A stretch of DNA of 64,000 bases from Lacihabitans sp. CCS-44 (GCF_024343735.1 NZ_RJUE01000060.1:186001-250000); one strand, 5' to 3'. Counted from the first letter of the stretch, positions 51,304-59,883 are shown. Program-made: numbers and translations. The notes: generated by a model not told the origin, from the letters alone.

Positions 51304-52002
51304 ATGAAAAAGAATATTTTAGTTCTTATGTCCTTCATGCTAGTTTCGGCATTTGCTTTTGCTCAGAAAAAAGGCAAGTGGGTAAAACTCAGTGACGGAA
51401 AATCCTTCAAAAACTGGCATATCTACAACCATGCTGGCGAGCCAGTAAATGCCAAATGGAAAATTGTGGATGGAGCGTTTGTATTTGACAACGCAGCAAA
51501 GAGCGATTATAAAGTAAACGATTTGGTGTCTGATCAAGCTTATGAAAACTTTGAGTTGGAATTGGACTGGAAAATTGCCAAAAACGGAAATAGTGGGATT
51601 TTTTATGGTGTTTATGAAGATGCTAAGTTTAGCACTCCATACCTCACGAGCCCTGAAATACAGGTATTAGACGACGAAGGTCACCCAGATGCAAAGCAAG
51701 GAAAAAACGGCAACCGCAAGTCGGGTTCTCTTTATGACATGATACCGTCAGCTTCAAAAGGAAAGCTAGCTGGGGAGTGGAATAAGGTCAAAATCAAGAA
51801 GTTAAACAACCAAATAACTGTTTGGCAAAACGGCGTTTTAGCGGTGACCTATCCAACTGCTGGGCCAGAATGGGAGGCAATGGTGGCAGACAGCAAATTT
51901 AAAACGTGGGAAGGGTTTGGCAAATACCCAAAAGGTAAAATCGGTCTTCAAGACCACGGAAATGAGGTTTCATTTAAAAATATCAGAATAAAGGAATTGT
52001 AG
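51304..52002 (+). CDS. DUF1080 (3-keto-disaccharide hydrolase-like) protein
   Basis: Secreted protein of 232 aa, signal peptide ending FAFAQ, with the concanavalin-like DUF1080 fold. Motifs: WVKLSDGKSFKNWHIYN, FELELDWKIAKNGNSGIFYGVYE, PEIQVLDDEGHPDA, AGEWNKVKI and GKIGLQDHGNEVSFKNIRIKEL. Related proteins have been assigned hydrolysis of 3-keto-glycosides, but this member may differ. It is monocistronic, with a terminator after it. Confidence 0.88.
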   Translation: MKKNILVLMSFMLVSAFAFAQKKGKWVKLSDGKSFKNWHIYNHAGEPVNAKWKIVDGAFVFDNAAKSDYKVNDLVSDQAYENFELELDWKIAKNGNSGIFYGVYEDAKFSTPYLTSPEIQVLDDEGHPDAKQGKNGNRKSGSLYDMIPSASKGKLAGEWNKVKIKKLNNQITVWQNGVLAVTYPTAGPEWEAMVADSKFKTWEGFGKYPKGKIGLQDHGNEVSFKNIRIKEL

Positions 52003-52021
52003 GAAATTCAGTATTTCAGAG

Positions 52022-52057
52022 CCGTCAATTGATTAATCTTCAGCTGGCGGTTTTTTT
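52022..52057 (+). terminator. intrinsic terminator after DUF1080 gene
   Basis: CCGTCA (52022-52027) pairs with TGGCGG (52045-52050) with one wobble pair, then a run of seven T follows. Confidence 0.6.
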
Positions 52058-52418
52058 ATTCCTTAAACCTAAACTGCTTGCCTTCGCTTATAGGCAAGCT
52101 CGGCTTCCCTTTATAGTCTTGCACTATTCCTGAAATAAATACGGTTCGACCCACATCCTCTTTGGTGATTTTTACCTCTGGCACTGCATCAGGAAAAACC
52201 GTTACGCCAATTTCAGAGTTTGGAAAAGCTTCGTCAATATCCAAAAACAGAATGTCTTTTCCGTTGCGATCTGAATATGGCTTCACGCCTTTTAGAATAC
52301 CTTTTAAAACCACTTCTTTTCCGATATAGTTTTTGGCTGTTGCTGCCGTAATGGTATCTGATTGAGCGAAAGTTTTTAGAGAAAAAAGGAATATGATTGA
52401 GAAAATGAGCGTTTTCAT
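52056..52418 (-). CDS. small exported OB-fold protein
   Basis: Predicted secreted protein of 120 aa; the start at 52418 gives a signal peptide MKTLIFSIIFLFSLKTFAQ. The mature part, IGKEVVLKGILKGVKPYSDRNGKDILFLDIDEAFPNSEIGVTVF through GRTVFISGIVQDYKGKPSLPIS, is a single beta-barrel of the OB type. Related periplasmic OB proteins bind nucleic acids, sugars or cell-wall pieces; no function can be assigned. Stands alone between two opposing neighbours. Confidence 0.75.
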   Translation of the reverse strand: MKTLIFSIIFLFSLKTFAQSDTITAATAKNYIGKEVVLKGILKGVKPYSDRNGKDILFLDIDEAFPNSEIGVTVFPDAVPEVKITKEDVGRTVFISGIVQDYKGKPSLPISEGKQFRFKE

Positions 52419-52626
52419 TCTTTGGCTTTTTGGTGAAATATTGGAATGCAAAGATAATTCTTCAAAGTCTATTTTTATTAAAACGATTCAGAACTTCTTT
52501 TGACAAAAGAAATTTGCCAAAAGAAATCTTTTTATTTTGAGGAAGGAAACATTCAAGACTAATTTTAGACACAGGCAGGAGTGATTAATTCTTTACGTCT
52601 TTTGAGACCTTGTCGTAAATAATAAA

Positions 52627-52656
52627 AAATCCGTGTCTTATCCGTAAAATCCGTGT
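52627..52656. repeat. AATCCGTGT direct repeats
   Basis: AAATCCGTGT at 52627-52636 and 52647-52656 flank a partial third copy ATCCGT. The block lies just downstream of ogt in a roughly 240-nt gap without genes. Confidence 0.4.
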
Positions 52657-52665
52657 GCTAATTGT

Positions 52666-53154
52666 TCAAAACAATTCCATCACACCATTGGCCACACGAT
52701 TTTCCAAGTCAAGCAGATATCTTTTGTTTTCCAATCCTCCAGCATAGCCAGTAAGGCTGCCGTTGGTGCCGATTACTCTGTGGCAAGGAATTATTATGGC
52801 AATTGGGTTTTTGCCATTGGCCGAAGCTGCCGCTCTTATCACTTTGGGGTCGCCGAGTTTATTGGCCATGTCGGCGTAAGTCCAGGTTTTGCCATAAGGA
52901 ATTTTGTATAGTAACGCCCAAACTTTTTTCTGAAAATCAGTGCCGTCTGCGTCAAGATTTAAACTAAATTCTTTTAGATTTCCTTCAAAATATTTTCGCA
53001 ATTGCTCTTTGGCTTGTTGCAATATTTCTGGCTGAATGTCAGAAGATTCCTCAAGTTCTTTTACAAAACTTATGGCCTTTATAGCTCTCTCATCTGACTC
53101 TATTTTGAGTAAATGACCCGCGGTTTGTAAAAATGTTTTGAAATGATCAGCCAC
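52666..53154 (-). CDS. ogt: methylated-DNA-protein cysteine methyltransferase
   Basis: Suicide repair protein that takes alkyl groups from O6-alkylguanine; 162 aa. The acceptor cysteine is C124 in IIPCHRVIGTNGSLTGYAGG. DFQKKVWALLYKIPYGKTWTYADMANKLG is the DNA-binding helix region and the arginine finger follows in VIRAAASANGKNP. No Ada-type N-terminal domain is fused. It diverges from murF with 68 nt between the starts. Confidence 0.93.
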   Translation of the reverse strand: MADHFKTFLQTAGHLLKIESDERAIKAISFVKELEESSDIQPEILQQAKEQLRKYFEGNLKEFSLNLDADGTDFQKKVWALLYKIPYGKTWTYADMANKLGDPKVIRAAASANGKNPIAIIIPCHRVIGTNGSLTGYAGGLENKRYLLDLENRVANGVMELF

Positions 53155-53222
53155 AATTTTTGGTTAAGGATGCCACGAAATTAAACAAAAAGGTAGAACT
53201 TTGATATCGAAAACACGAGCAA

Positions 53223-54512
53223 ATGCAAATAGCAGAAATTTACGAGAAATTTAAGGAAAGTAAGGGCATCACAACGGATACCAGAAAAATAGGCGTGGGA
53301 CAAATGTTTTTTGCTTTGAAAGGCGAGAAATTCAACGCCAACAATTTTGCAGAACAAGCTATAGCTCAAGGTGCTAGCTATGCCATAGTGGACGAAACAG
53401 AACATGCCCAAAATCCACAATGCATTTTGGTAGACGATGTACTAGAAACGCTGCAAAAATTGGCTAATTTTCATAGAAAAACTTTCGATATTCCTTTAAT
53501 TGGACTGACGGGTTCGAACGGAAAAACGACCAACAAAGAGCTTTTAACAAGGGTTTTAAGCAAAAAATATAAAGTTCATGCAACAAAAGGCAATCTCAAC
53601 AACCACATTGGTGTGCCATTGACTTTGCTAGAAATGCCCGTAGATACCGAAATGGCGGTGATAGAAATGGGAGCCAATCACCAGAAGGAAATAGAGATGC
53701 TTTGTGGTATTTGTGAGCCTACTTTTGGGTTTATCACCAATCTCGGCAAGGCTCATTTAGAAGGTTTTGGTGGAGAGGCTGGTGTAAGAAAAGGAAAAGG
53801 TGAGCTTTTTGATTTCTTGAAAACCAATCGAGGAACAGCCTTTGTAAACCAAACGGATGATAATATTGTGAGTTTGGCCAAAGAAAAAAATATGATGTTG
53901 GTAGTCTATTATGGAGCAGATGAATTCGCCCTTGAAATGACGGCTGAAAGTCCGACGGTTGAATTCCAAACACCTGATAGTGAGCAAATATACATCACAC
54001 ACATCGGCGGAAAATACAATTTTGACAATATGCAAACTGCTTTTGCCATTGGTCATTATTTCGGAATAAGTAATCATGATGCCGCAGAAGCGATTGCCGA
54101 ATACAATCCCGACAACAACCGCTCGCAAGTAATTGAAAAAGGCAGTAATTCGTTCCTTATGGATGCTTACAACGCCAACCCATCGTCTATGGCGGCTTCG
54201 GTGAAAAACTTCGGAAATCTGAGAACTGAAAAACAAAAAGTGGTGATATTGGGCGACATGTTTGAGCTGGGTGAATACAGCCAAGCTGAGCATGAAACTT
54301 TGGGCAAATTAGTTTCCGAACAAGACTTTGACACCGTAGTACTTTATGGCGAAAACATGCAGCATGCATTATGCCATTTACCCAAAGCCTACTATTTTAC
54401 GGATAAGTTTTCTTTACATAATTGGCTGATAGAAAAGGCTTTTGCAAATACTTATATTCTTGTTAAGGGTTCTAGAGGTGTGGGATTGGAGAGCGTTTTG
54501 ACGGTGATGTAG
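53223..54512 (+). CDS. murF: UDP-N-acetylmuramoyl-tripeptide-D-alanyl-D-alanine ligase
   Basis: ATP-dependent ligase that adds D-Ala-D-Ala to UDP-MurNAc-tripeptide, the last soluble step of peptidoglycan precursor synthesis; 429 aa. The substrate domain shows TDTRKIGVGQMFFALKGEKFNANNF, the P-loop is GLTGSNGKTTNKELL near residue 100, then NLNNHIGVPLTLLE, EMGANHQKEIEMLCGICEPTFGFITNLGKAHLEGFG, and the C-terminal MDAYNANPSSM. It stands outside any mur cluster; mraY, its pathway neighbour, is 46 kb away in this window. Confidence 0.95.
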   Translation: MQIAEIYEKFKESKGITTDTRKIGVGQMFFALKGEKFNANNFAEQAIAQGASYAIVDETEHAQNPQCILVDDVLETLQKLANFHRKTFDIPLIGLTGSNGKTTNKELLTRVLSKKYKVHATKGNLNNHIGVPLTLLEMPVDTEMAVIEMGANHQKEIEMLCGICEPTFGFITNLGKAHLEGFGGEAGVRKGKGELFDFLKTNRGTAFVNQTDDNIVSLAKEKNMMLVVYYGADEFALEMTAESPTVEFQTPDSEQIYITHIGGKYNFDNMQTAFAIGHYFGISNHDAAEAIAEYNPDNNRSQVIEKGSNSFLMDAYNANPSSMAASVKNFGNLRTEKQKVVILGDMFELGEYSQAEHETLGKLVSEQDFDTVVLYGENMQHALCHLPKAYYFTDKFSLHNWLIEKAFANTYILVKGSRGVGLESVLTVM

Positions 54513-54686
54513 TACAATTTTCTTAAATCGTTCGGAATTTATAAGAAAATCAAAATATGATTATTTTTAGAAAGGAGTTTTAAGAGAATTAGTAATAATT
54601 CGTTCTAAAATTCGTAGATTTTTCTCAAACTGATTTCTTTTGTAATCAATTATTTATCAAGTATTTATCTTTAAAACTTTTCTTCC

Positions 54687-54780
54687 TTTTAAAATATACA
54701 GGTAAAAATTAAACTTACCATTTAAAATATACAGGTAAAAACTAAATGCTCTCTTTAGAATATACAGGTAAAAACTATAA
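54687..54780. repeat. three tandem 33-bp repeats
   Basis: The core AAAATATACAGGTAAAAA (second A is G in copy 3) starts at 54691, 54724 and 54757, an exact period of 33 bp. Read on the minus strand each unit encodes FYLYIL followed by a variable K/N-rich tail, so an 11-codon repeat would result if translated. Confidence 0.75.
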
Positions 54781-54794
54781 TCCAAAGTGCGGAA

Positions 54795-54913
54795 CACGAT
54801 TTTACAAATCGTGAAAAATTGAATTATTCCGATATTTGATCTTAGTGATTTGAAAAAACGCTTTACGTTTGGCGGATTATCGGAATTATGATGAGCGATT
54901 TGAAAAATCGCTC
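54795..54913. repeat. cluster of REP-like palindromes
   Basis: CACGATTT-TAC-AAATCGTG (54795-54813), a decayed AGTGATTT-GAA-AAAACGCT (54844-54862) and GAGCGATTT-GAA-AAATCGCTC (54893-54913) belong to one hairpin family. The last matches the pair at 20628-20694 in core and loop. Confidence 0.65.
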
Positions 54914-54936
54914 TACCTTTGTAGAAAAAACAAAAC

Positions 54937-56076
54937 ATGTCTTTCCAATCGCTCGGACTATCGAAACCTTTGCTAGATGCCATCGAAAAGATGGAATATA
55001 CGGAGCCGTATCCCATTCAGCAACAGGCCATTCCGGTAATTCTGAAAGGAAAAGATTTACAGGCCAAAGCCCAAACTGGTTCTGGCAAAACTGCTAGTTT
55101 TGTTTTGCCCATTTTGGAGCTTTTTCAACAGAAAAAACCTTCTCGAAACTTACATCTAAAAGTGCTAGTCTTGGCTCCCACGCGTGAACTGGCCATGCAG
55201 ATAAGTGTGGTATTTAGTTCATTTTCAGTGGGCTTGCCCATTGCACCAAAAAATCTGGCCGTTTTTGGCGGTGTGCCATTGAACCAGCAAATGGTCAAAC
55301 TCAGAAATACTGAAATCCTTGTGGCTACCCCTGGAAGGTTACTCGATATGGTTTCTACCAACTCTATACATTTGGGTAAAATAGAAATTTTGGTACTCGA
55401 CGAAGCCGACAAAATGCTCGATATGGGTTTTCAGGACGAAATGGCTGATATTCTGAGATTGATTCCTGCCAAAAGGCAAAATCTGCTGTTTTCGGCTACA
55501 CTTGACCCCAAGTTGGATAAAATAAAATCTTCCGTACTACATGACCCCGAAATTATTGAAATAGAGGCAGAAGTACTGAATCTGGATTTGATAAAACAAA
55601 CAGCCTATATCGTAAAACCAGAGAAAAAAGGGCCGCTTTTGCGTCATCTCATTATTTCCCAAAATATGCATCAGGTGCTGGTTTTTGTATCCAGCACACG
55701 CACAGCAGACAACGTGGTGGCCAAACTCAAAAAAAATGGCATAAATGCTTCGGCCTTACACAGTGACAAATCTCAAAGTGCTAGAAGTGAGGCTTTAAGT
55801 GGATTTAAAAAAGGCAAAATCAATGTTTTGGTGGCCACTGATATTGCTTCAAGAGGGATAGATATAGTACAACTTCCGACGGTTATTAACTACGAATTAC
55901 CTCGCTCGCCCAAAGATTATGTTCACCGTATTGGTCGCACAGGTCGAGCAAATGCAAACGGAGAAGCCATTTCCTTAGTGACCGATGAAGAGGAACACCA
56001 TTTCTACATTATTCAGAAAAAAATGGGGCGAAAAGTGGAGAAGATTGATGCGGAAGGTTTGGATTTGGAGGTTTAA
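54937..56076 (+). CDS. DEAD-box ATP-dependent RNA helicase
   Basis: RNA helicase of 379 aa, RhlE-like in core but with no long basic tail. Motifs in order: Q motif FQSLGLSKPLLDAIEKMEYTEPYPIQQQAIP, Walker A AQTGSGKTASF, PTRELAMQI, TPGRLLD, the DEAD box VLDEADKMLDMGF, SAT in LLFSATLD, ARSEALSGFKKG, VATDIASRGID and HRIGRTGRA. It probably helps fold ribosomal RNA or structured mRNA. The serine hydrolase gene follows by 12 nt. Confidence 0.93.
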   Translation: MSFQSLGLSKPLLDAIEKMEYTEPYPIQQQAIPVILKGKDLQAKAQTGSGKTASFVLPILELFQQKKPSRNLHLKVLVLAPTRELAMQISVVFSSFSVGLPIAPKNLAVFGGVPLNQQMVKLRNTEILVATPGRLLDMVSTNSIHLGKIEILVLDEADKMLDMGFQDEMADILRLIPAKRQNLLFSATLDPKLDKIKSSVLHDPEIIEIEAEVLNLDLIKQTAYIVKPEKKGPLLRHLIISQNMHQVLVFVSSTRTADNVVAKLKKNGINASALHSDKSQSARSEALSGFKKGKINVLVATDIASRGIDIVQLPTVINYELPRSPKDYVHRIGRTGRANANGEAISLVTDEEEHHFYIIQKKMGRKVEKIDAEGLDLEV

Positions 56077-56088
56077 AATTAACGAATT

Positions 56089-57111
56089 GTGAAAAGAATT
56101 ATCATTTTGGTTTTTAGTTTTTTAGCAAATATTGCCTTTGCTCAAACTCATTTACAATCTAAAATTGACAGTCTCTTAAATCTCAAGCAACCAAGGTCTT
56201 TCAATGGCGTAGTTTCCGTTTCTCAAAACGGTAAAACTGTTTATCAAAAGGCTGTTGGTATAGCAAAATCAAAAAATTATGAGTTGTTGAAACCGAATAG
56301 TAAATTTGTATTACTCTCTAACAGTAAGCAAATTACGGCCGTTTTGGTTTTAAGAGAAGTAGATAAAGGAAGGATAGATTTAGAGAAAAATATCAAAACT
56401 TATCTACCAAATTATCCTCAGAAATGGGCCGATTCTGTTTCGGTTCATCAGTTGCTTAATCATACTTCTGGAATAGGCAATTTTGAAAAACAATTGGCAA
56501 CAAAGCCAGGAACGACATTTAAATACACCGATTTAAATTATATTCTTTTAGGAAAAATAGTGGAATCTGTCTCCAGAAACACCTACGAAAAAGCGGTAAA
56601 TGACTTGTTTATGGTTTCTGGAATGAAAAATTCGGGGTACCCGAATCGACTGATTCAAAATGAGTTGGTTAGCGGCTTTCATTTTTCAGAAAACAAAGAA
56701 GAAATTACAAAGTATATCATTCCAAAGGATAGAATTCCTGCGGCGGGCTTGATTTCTACAGTTGCAGACCTAGCCATTTGGAACGAAAAACTGCATGATG
56801 GCAAACTTTTAAAGCCCGAAACTTATCAGAAAATGATTTCATACAACATCCTGTCTCAGCACAATGTTTTTGGAGAAAAAGCAATTGGTTATGGTTACGG
56901 AATTAGGGTAAATGACAAATCAGAAATCACCGAATTTGGTCATACAGGTATTGTGCCAGAGCAAGGTTTCACCTCGGTTAATTTGTATTATCCCAAAACA
57001 AAAACAAGTATAATTGTACTTGAAAATCAATGCTTTGACGATTTTAGTATCAGTTATTTTTTTGAGGCTGGAGTGAGGAAAATTGTATTGGAAAGTGGAA
57101 TTCTGAAATAA
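56089..57111 (+). CDS. beta-lactamase-family serine hydrolase, exported
   Basis: Serine hydrolase of 340 aa with signal peptide ending IAFAQ and a GTG start. SxxK is present as LLSNSKQITAVLVLREV; the middle element is YTDLNYILLG rather than the classical YxN; HTG is in EFGHTGIVPEQGF. It is most like esterases or D-aminopeptidases of the class C beta-lactamase superfamily, and the natural substrate is unknown. It may be cotranscribed with the helicase; a bidirectional terminator follows. Confidence 0.83.
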   Translation: MKRIIILVFSFLANIAFAQTHLQSKIDSLLNLKQPRSFNGVVSVSQNGKTVYQKAVGIAKSKNYELLKPNSKFVLLSNSKQITAVLVLREVDKGRIDLEKNIKTYLPNYPQKWADSVSVHQLLNHTSGIGNFEKQLATKPGTTFKYTDLNYILLGKIVESVSRNTYEKAVNDLFMVSGMKNSGYPNRLIQNELVSGFHFSENKEEITKYIIPKDRIPAAGLISTVADLAIWNEKLHDGKLLKPETYQKMISYNILSQHNVFGEKAIGYGYGIRVNDKSEITEFGHTGIVPEQGFTSVNLYYPKTKTSIIVLENQCFDDFSISYFFEAGVRKIVLESGILK

Positions 57112-57136
57112 AAAAAGAGCCGAAGCTCTTCTTTTT
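57111..57136. terminator. bidirectional intrinsic terminator
   Basis: AAGAGC (57115-57120) and GCTCTT (57125-57130) form a stem with a CGAA loop, with an A-run on the left and a T-run on the right, between two convergent genes. Confidence 0.75.
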
Positions 57137-57159
57137 ATTTATCAAAGAAAATAAGATTC

Positions 57160-58206
57160 TTATCCCAAAGCATTCTTACAAAACTCCAAACACTTCTGAA
57201 CTTCTTTCACAGAGTTTGAGCCTTCTGGTATTTTGTATTCCAGCTCCACCGTTGCCGGGAATTTGTATTTGTTGTCTTTCATGATATTCAATACGTCTTT
57301 CAAAGGCGTGTCGCCAGTTCCCCAAGGTAAGTTTCCTTTGCCGTTGGCAGCATTTTGGCGGTCTTTTATGTGCATACTTAGTATGTTTTTATTCATTTTT
57401 TTCACAAAAGCAAGTGGCTCTATATTGCCAGCAGCTACAAAATGACCCAGGTCAAGATTTAAACCGTTGGCTGGTGACTGGCTCAAGGCAGTGTCCCAAA
57501 AAGTAGGGGTTTGTTGTTCGTGGCCATGGTAACCCACTTTTATACCATATTTTTCGGCTAATTTTCCGAGTCTCAATGTTTGTGCATCGTCTGATGGATG
57601 CTCCAAAGTTACTTGGTTGGCTCCTAAAGCTTTTGCGGCTTTCATTCCGTAAGCCACATCGTCGTCGCTATTTTCCTTTCCGAATGCATTTGGCTTAAAA
57701 CCATATATCGACACACCCGCTTTTTTATACATTTTGCCCACTTCCTCAAACTTACTCATTTGCACACTCGACCTCCATTTTTTCACTTCGGCGTTGTATT
57801 CTTTCATCTGAGCATCAGCGGCATCTAATTTTTTAGTCTCCTCTTCTGTCAATGGTTGTTTTTCTCTTCTTTTACGCATCAAAGGGAAAAAAGTACGCAT
57901 ATCCACGGGATTTTTCGGTCTTCCTGCAAAAGTTTCAGCGGGATCTCCCATGAGTTCAACGGCACTTATGCCGCTATCTAGAATATACTGGAGTGTAGCT
58001 TCAGCACTTTGGTCGGGCATTTCTCTAAACGAATACGTGATAACACCTATCTGCACGCCTTTTATCAATGAACCGCCCTTGTAAAGGTCTCTGATAATGG
58101 CCGGAGCTCCGAAAATTTTGCTTGAACCCAGCACTGAACCAGTAATCAAGGCTGCGTTGGTAATAAACTGCCTACGAGAAACTTGAGATTTATCTATTTT
58201 TTCCAT
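57160..58206 (-). CDS. exported sugar phosphate isomerase/epimerase-like protein (TIM barrel)
   Basis: Protein of 348 aa of the xylose isomerase-like AP endonuclease-2 superfamily. The N-terminus SRRQFITNAALITGSVLG is a twin-arginine-type signal. Metal-binding positions appear as VTLEHPSDD, VGYHGHEQQ, NLDLGHFVAAG, SMHIKDRQ and VELEYKIPEG. The region 100-140 (RKRREKQPLTEEETKKLDAADAQMKEYNAEVKKW) is charged and helical, an insertion between barrel elements. The substrate is unknown; related exported proteins occur with sugar-oxidation genes. Confidence 0.82.
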   Translation of the reverse strand: MEKIDKSQVSRRQFITNAALITGSVLGSSKIFGAPAIIRDLYKGGSLIKGVQIGVITYSFREMPDQSAEATLQYILDSGISAVELMGDPAETFAGRPKNPVDMRTFFPLMRKRREKQPLTEEETKKLDAADAQMKEYNAEVKKWRSSVQMSKFEEVGKMYKKAGVSIYGFKPNAFGKENSDDDVAYGMKAAKALGANQVTLEHPSDDAQTLRLGKLAEKYGIKVGYHGHEQQTPTFWDTALSQSPANGLNLDLGHFVAAGNIEPLAFVKKMNKNILSMHIKDRQNAANGKGNLPWGTGDTPLKDVLNIMKDNKYKFPATVELEYKIPEGSNSVKEVQKCLEFCKNALG

Positions 58207-58436
58207 GAGATGTTTATGAATAAATGAATGAGTATTTAAGAGAATATTATCTTATAAAACTACAATTTTAAAATAAATATATCCTATAAAAACGACATTA
58301 TTGATTCTATTTCCGATGATAAGGCAAAATTAACCGACAAAGAGTTTTTTTGTGAGAATGCAATTTTGTGATTTCTGTAAACATTGAGGATAGACCGCTG
58401 GTTTAAAGCCTGAGTATTACACTAAAACATTATTTG

Positions 58437-58892
58437 ATGAAACGCCTCAAAGTCGAACAGTTTTTGCCGATTAGTCTTGAAAAAGCTTGGGATTTTTTCT
58501 CTTCTCCCAAAAACCTGAATGAGATTACACCACCTGAAATGACCTTCAAAATTCTGTATGATATTCCTGAAAAAATGTATGAAGGTCTCATGATCAGCTA
58601 TAAAGTGTCGCCTATGCTCAATATTCCGCTTGACTGGATAACAGAGATAACACATGTGAAGGAAAACGAGTTTTTTGTGGATGAACAACGCCTCGGGCCA
58701 TACAATATTTGGCACCACGAGCATCATTTTAAGGCAGTTGAAGGTGGTGTGTTGATGACGGACATTCTTCATTACGACATTGGCAAGTGGATATTTGGTT
58801 GGGTAGCGGGTAAACTTTTTGTTGACGCCAAAGTACGTGGGATTTTCACTTACAGGAAAATTATTTTAGAGAAAATGTTTCCGACAATTTAA
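58437..58892 (+). CDS. SRPBCC family protein
   Basis: Small START/Bet v1-like ligand-binding protein of 151 aa, cytoplasmic. It begins MKRLKVEQFLPISLEKAWDFFSSPKNLNEITPPEMTF, with ISYKVSPMLNIPLDWITEITHV and GKLFVDAKVRGIFTYRKIILE later, all typical of SRPBCC proteins near carotenoid genes in Bacteroidota. The start at 58437 is an ATG; an in-frame TTG sits directly before it. It is followed 118 nt later by the CarH-like regulator on the same strand. A role in pigment or lipid handling is inferred from that context. Confidence 0.8.
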   Translation: MKRLKVEQFLPISLEKAWDFFSSPKNLNEITPPEMTFKILYDIPEKMYEGLMISYKVSPMLNIPLDWITEITHVKENEFFVDEQRLGPYNIWHHEHHFKAVEGGVLMTDILHYDIGKWIFGWVAGKLFVDAKVRGIFTYRKIILEKMFPTI

Positions 58893-58940
58893 AGTACTTT
58901 TGTTTCGAAATAGCAAAGTACCTAATCGTTATTTTCAGTT

Positions 58941-58959
58941 TAGACAAAACTTTTAAACA
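58941..58959 (+). promoter_or_regulatory. TAGACA and TAAACA boxes before the CarH-like gene
   Basis: TAGACA (58941-58946) and TAAACA (58954-58959) both fit T-n-n-A-C-A and lie 52-70 nt ahead of the ATG at 59011. Their 13-nt spacing is not the 11 nt remembered for CarH operators, so autoregulation is only a possibility. Confidence 0.25.
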
Positions 58960-59010
58960 TTTTAGCTTCTAAATAGTTGATTATCTTGTTAACTGAATAC
59001 TACAAATGAA

Positions 59011-59883
59011 ATGAGTCAATATTCCATAAGAGACCTTGAGCAGTTATCGGGTATAAAAGCCCACACTCTAAGAATTTGGGAGCAACGCTTCAACATTTTG
59101 GCTCCTCAACGCACTGATACTAACATCCGGTTTTATGGAGATCAAGAACTTAAACTCATTCTAAATATCTCGGTACTTAAAGATCATGGATACAAAATAT
59201 CAGAAATAGCGAAGTTCGATGACGAAGAGCTTAAACGAGAAGTAAGTTTTTTGTCAGAAACTAAACTCGAATTTCCAGACCAAATCAACGCCTTAACTAT
59301 AGCAATGATTGATCTCAACGAAGATGCTTTTGAAGAGATCATCAACAACACCATAGGCTTTTTTGGATTGGAAAAAACTATGGTTAATGTTATTTATCCA
59401 TTTCTTTCAAAAATTGGCGTACTTTGGCTAACGGGCTCCATTGGTCCGTCGCAAGAACACTTCATCAGCAATCTTATCAGGCAAAAAATTATTGTTGCTA
59501 TTGACAAACTTCCAAAAATCGAAACAACTAATGCTGAAAAAATTGTAATATTTAATCCCGAAGGTGAATACCACGAAATTGGAATTTTGTTTGCCAACTA
59601 CATTTTTAAGTCACAAGGCAAAAAGGTCATTTATTTAGGGCAAAGTTTACCATTTGAAGACGTTAGGTTCGTTGTGGAGAAACACAGTCCCGACGCCCTT
59701 TTTACGGCTATTACTTCATTTCCATCACAGATTGATGTGCAGTTTTATTTAAATAAACTCTCGGAGGCTTTTCCTAATATTAAAATCTATCTTACTGGTA
59801 TGCAGATAGTTGGACAATCACTACAGCTGAATCCAAACATGAAAATAATAAGTACCGTGGACGAAATGAGCAAACTGAATTAA
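59011..59883 (+). CDS. CarH/LitR-like MerR regulator with B12-binding domain
   Basis: Transcription factor of 290 aa. The MerR-type HTH (residues 3-75) includes YSIRDLEQLSGIKAHTLRIWEQRFNILAPQRTDTNIRFYGDQEL. The C-terminal half is a cobalamin-binding domain: W139-x9-E149-H150 (the W-x9-EH capping motif) and E186-x-H188-x-x-G191 (the lower-ligand histidine motif), followed by GKKVIYLGQSLP and a Rossmann-like fold. Proteins of this kind sense light through adenosylcobalamin and repress carotenoid genes in the dark. The histidine that directly follows the tryptophan in Thermus CarH (H132) is leucine (L140) here. The likely target is the sigma-crtI-crtB operon 20 kb away. Confidence 0.88.
   Translation: MSQYSIRDLEQLSGIKAHTLRIWEQRFNILAPQRTDTNIRFYGDQELKLILNISVLKDHGYKISEIAKFDDEELKREVSFLSETKLEFPDQINALTIAMIDLNEDAFEEIINNTIGFFGLEKTMVNVIYPFLSKIGVLWLTGSIGPSQEHFISNLIRQKIIVAIDKLPKIETTNAEKIVIFNPEGEYHEIGILFANYIFKSQGKKVIYLGQSLPFEDVRFVVEKHSPDALFTAITSFPSQIDVQFYLNKLSEAFPNIKIYLTGMQIVGQSLQLNPNMKIISTVDEMSKLN

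Larger units (their letters stand above)
54513..54936. other. gene-free repeat-rich interval before the DEAD-box gene
   Basis: This 424-nt gap contains three tandem 33-bp repeats and three REP-like hairpins. The frame open on the minus strand across it (54657-55016) encodes mainly the repeats and overlaps the helicase gene start, and is not considered a gene. Confidence 0.6.

Noticed and set aside
54687-54780. CRISPR array
   Set aside because: The unit is a contiguous 33-bp tandem repeat of only three copies without unique spacers of constant length, and no cas genes are present.
54657-55016. 119-codon minus-strand frame covering the 33-bp repeats
   Set aside because: It overlaps the start of the DEAD-box gene in antisense, and its C-terminal part is only the translated tandem repeat. 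No family or promoter supports it.
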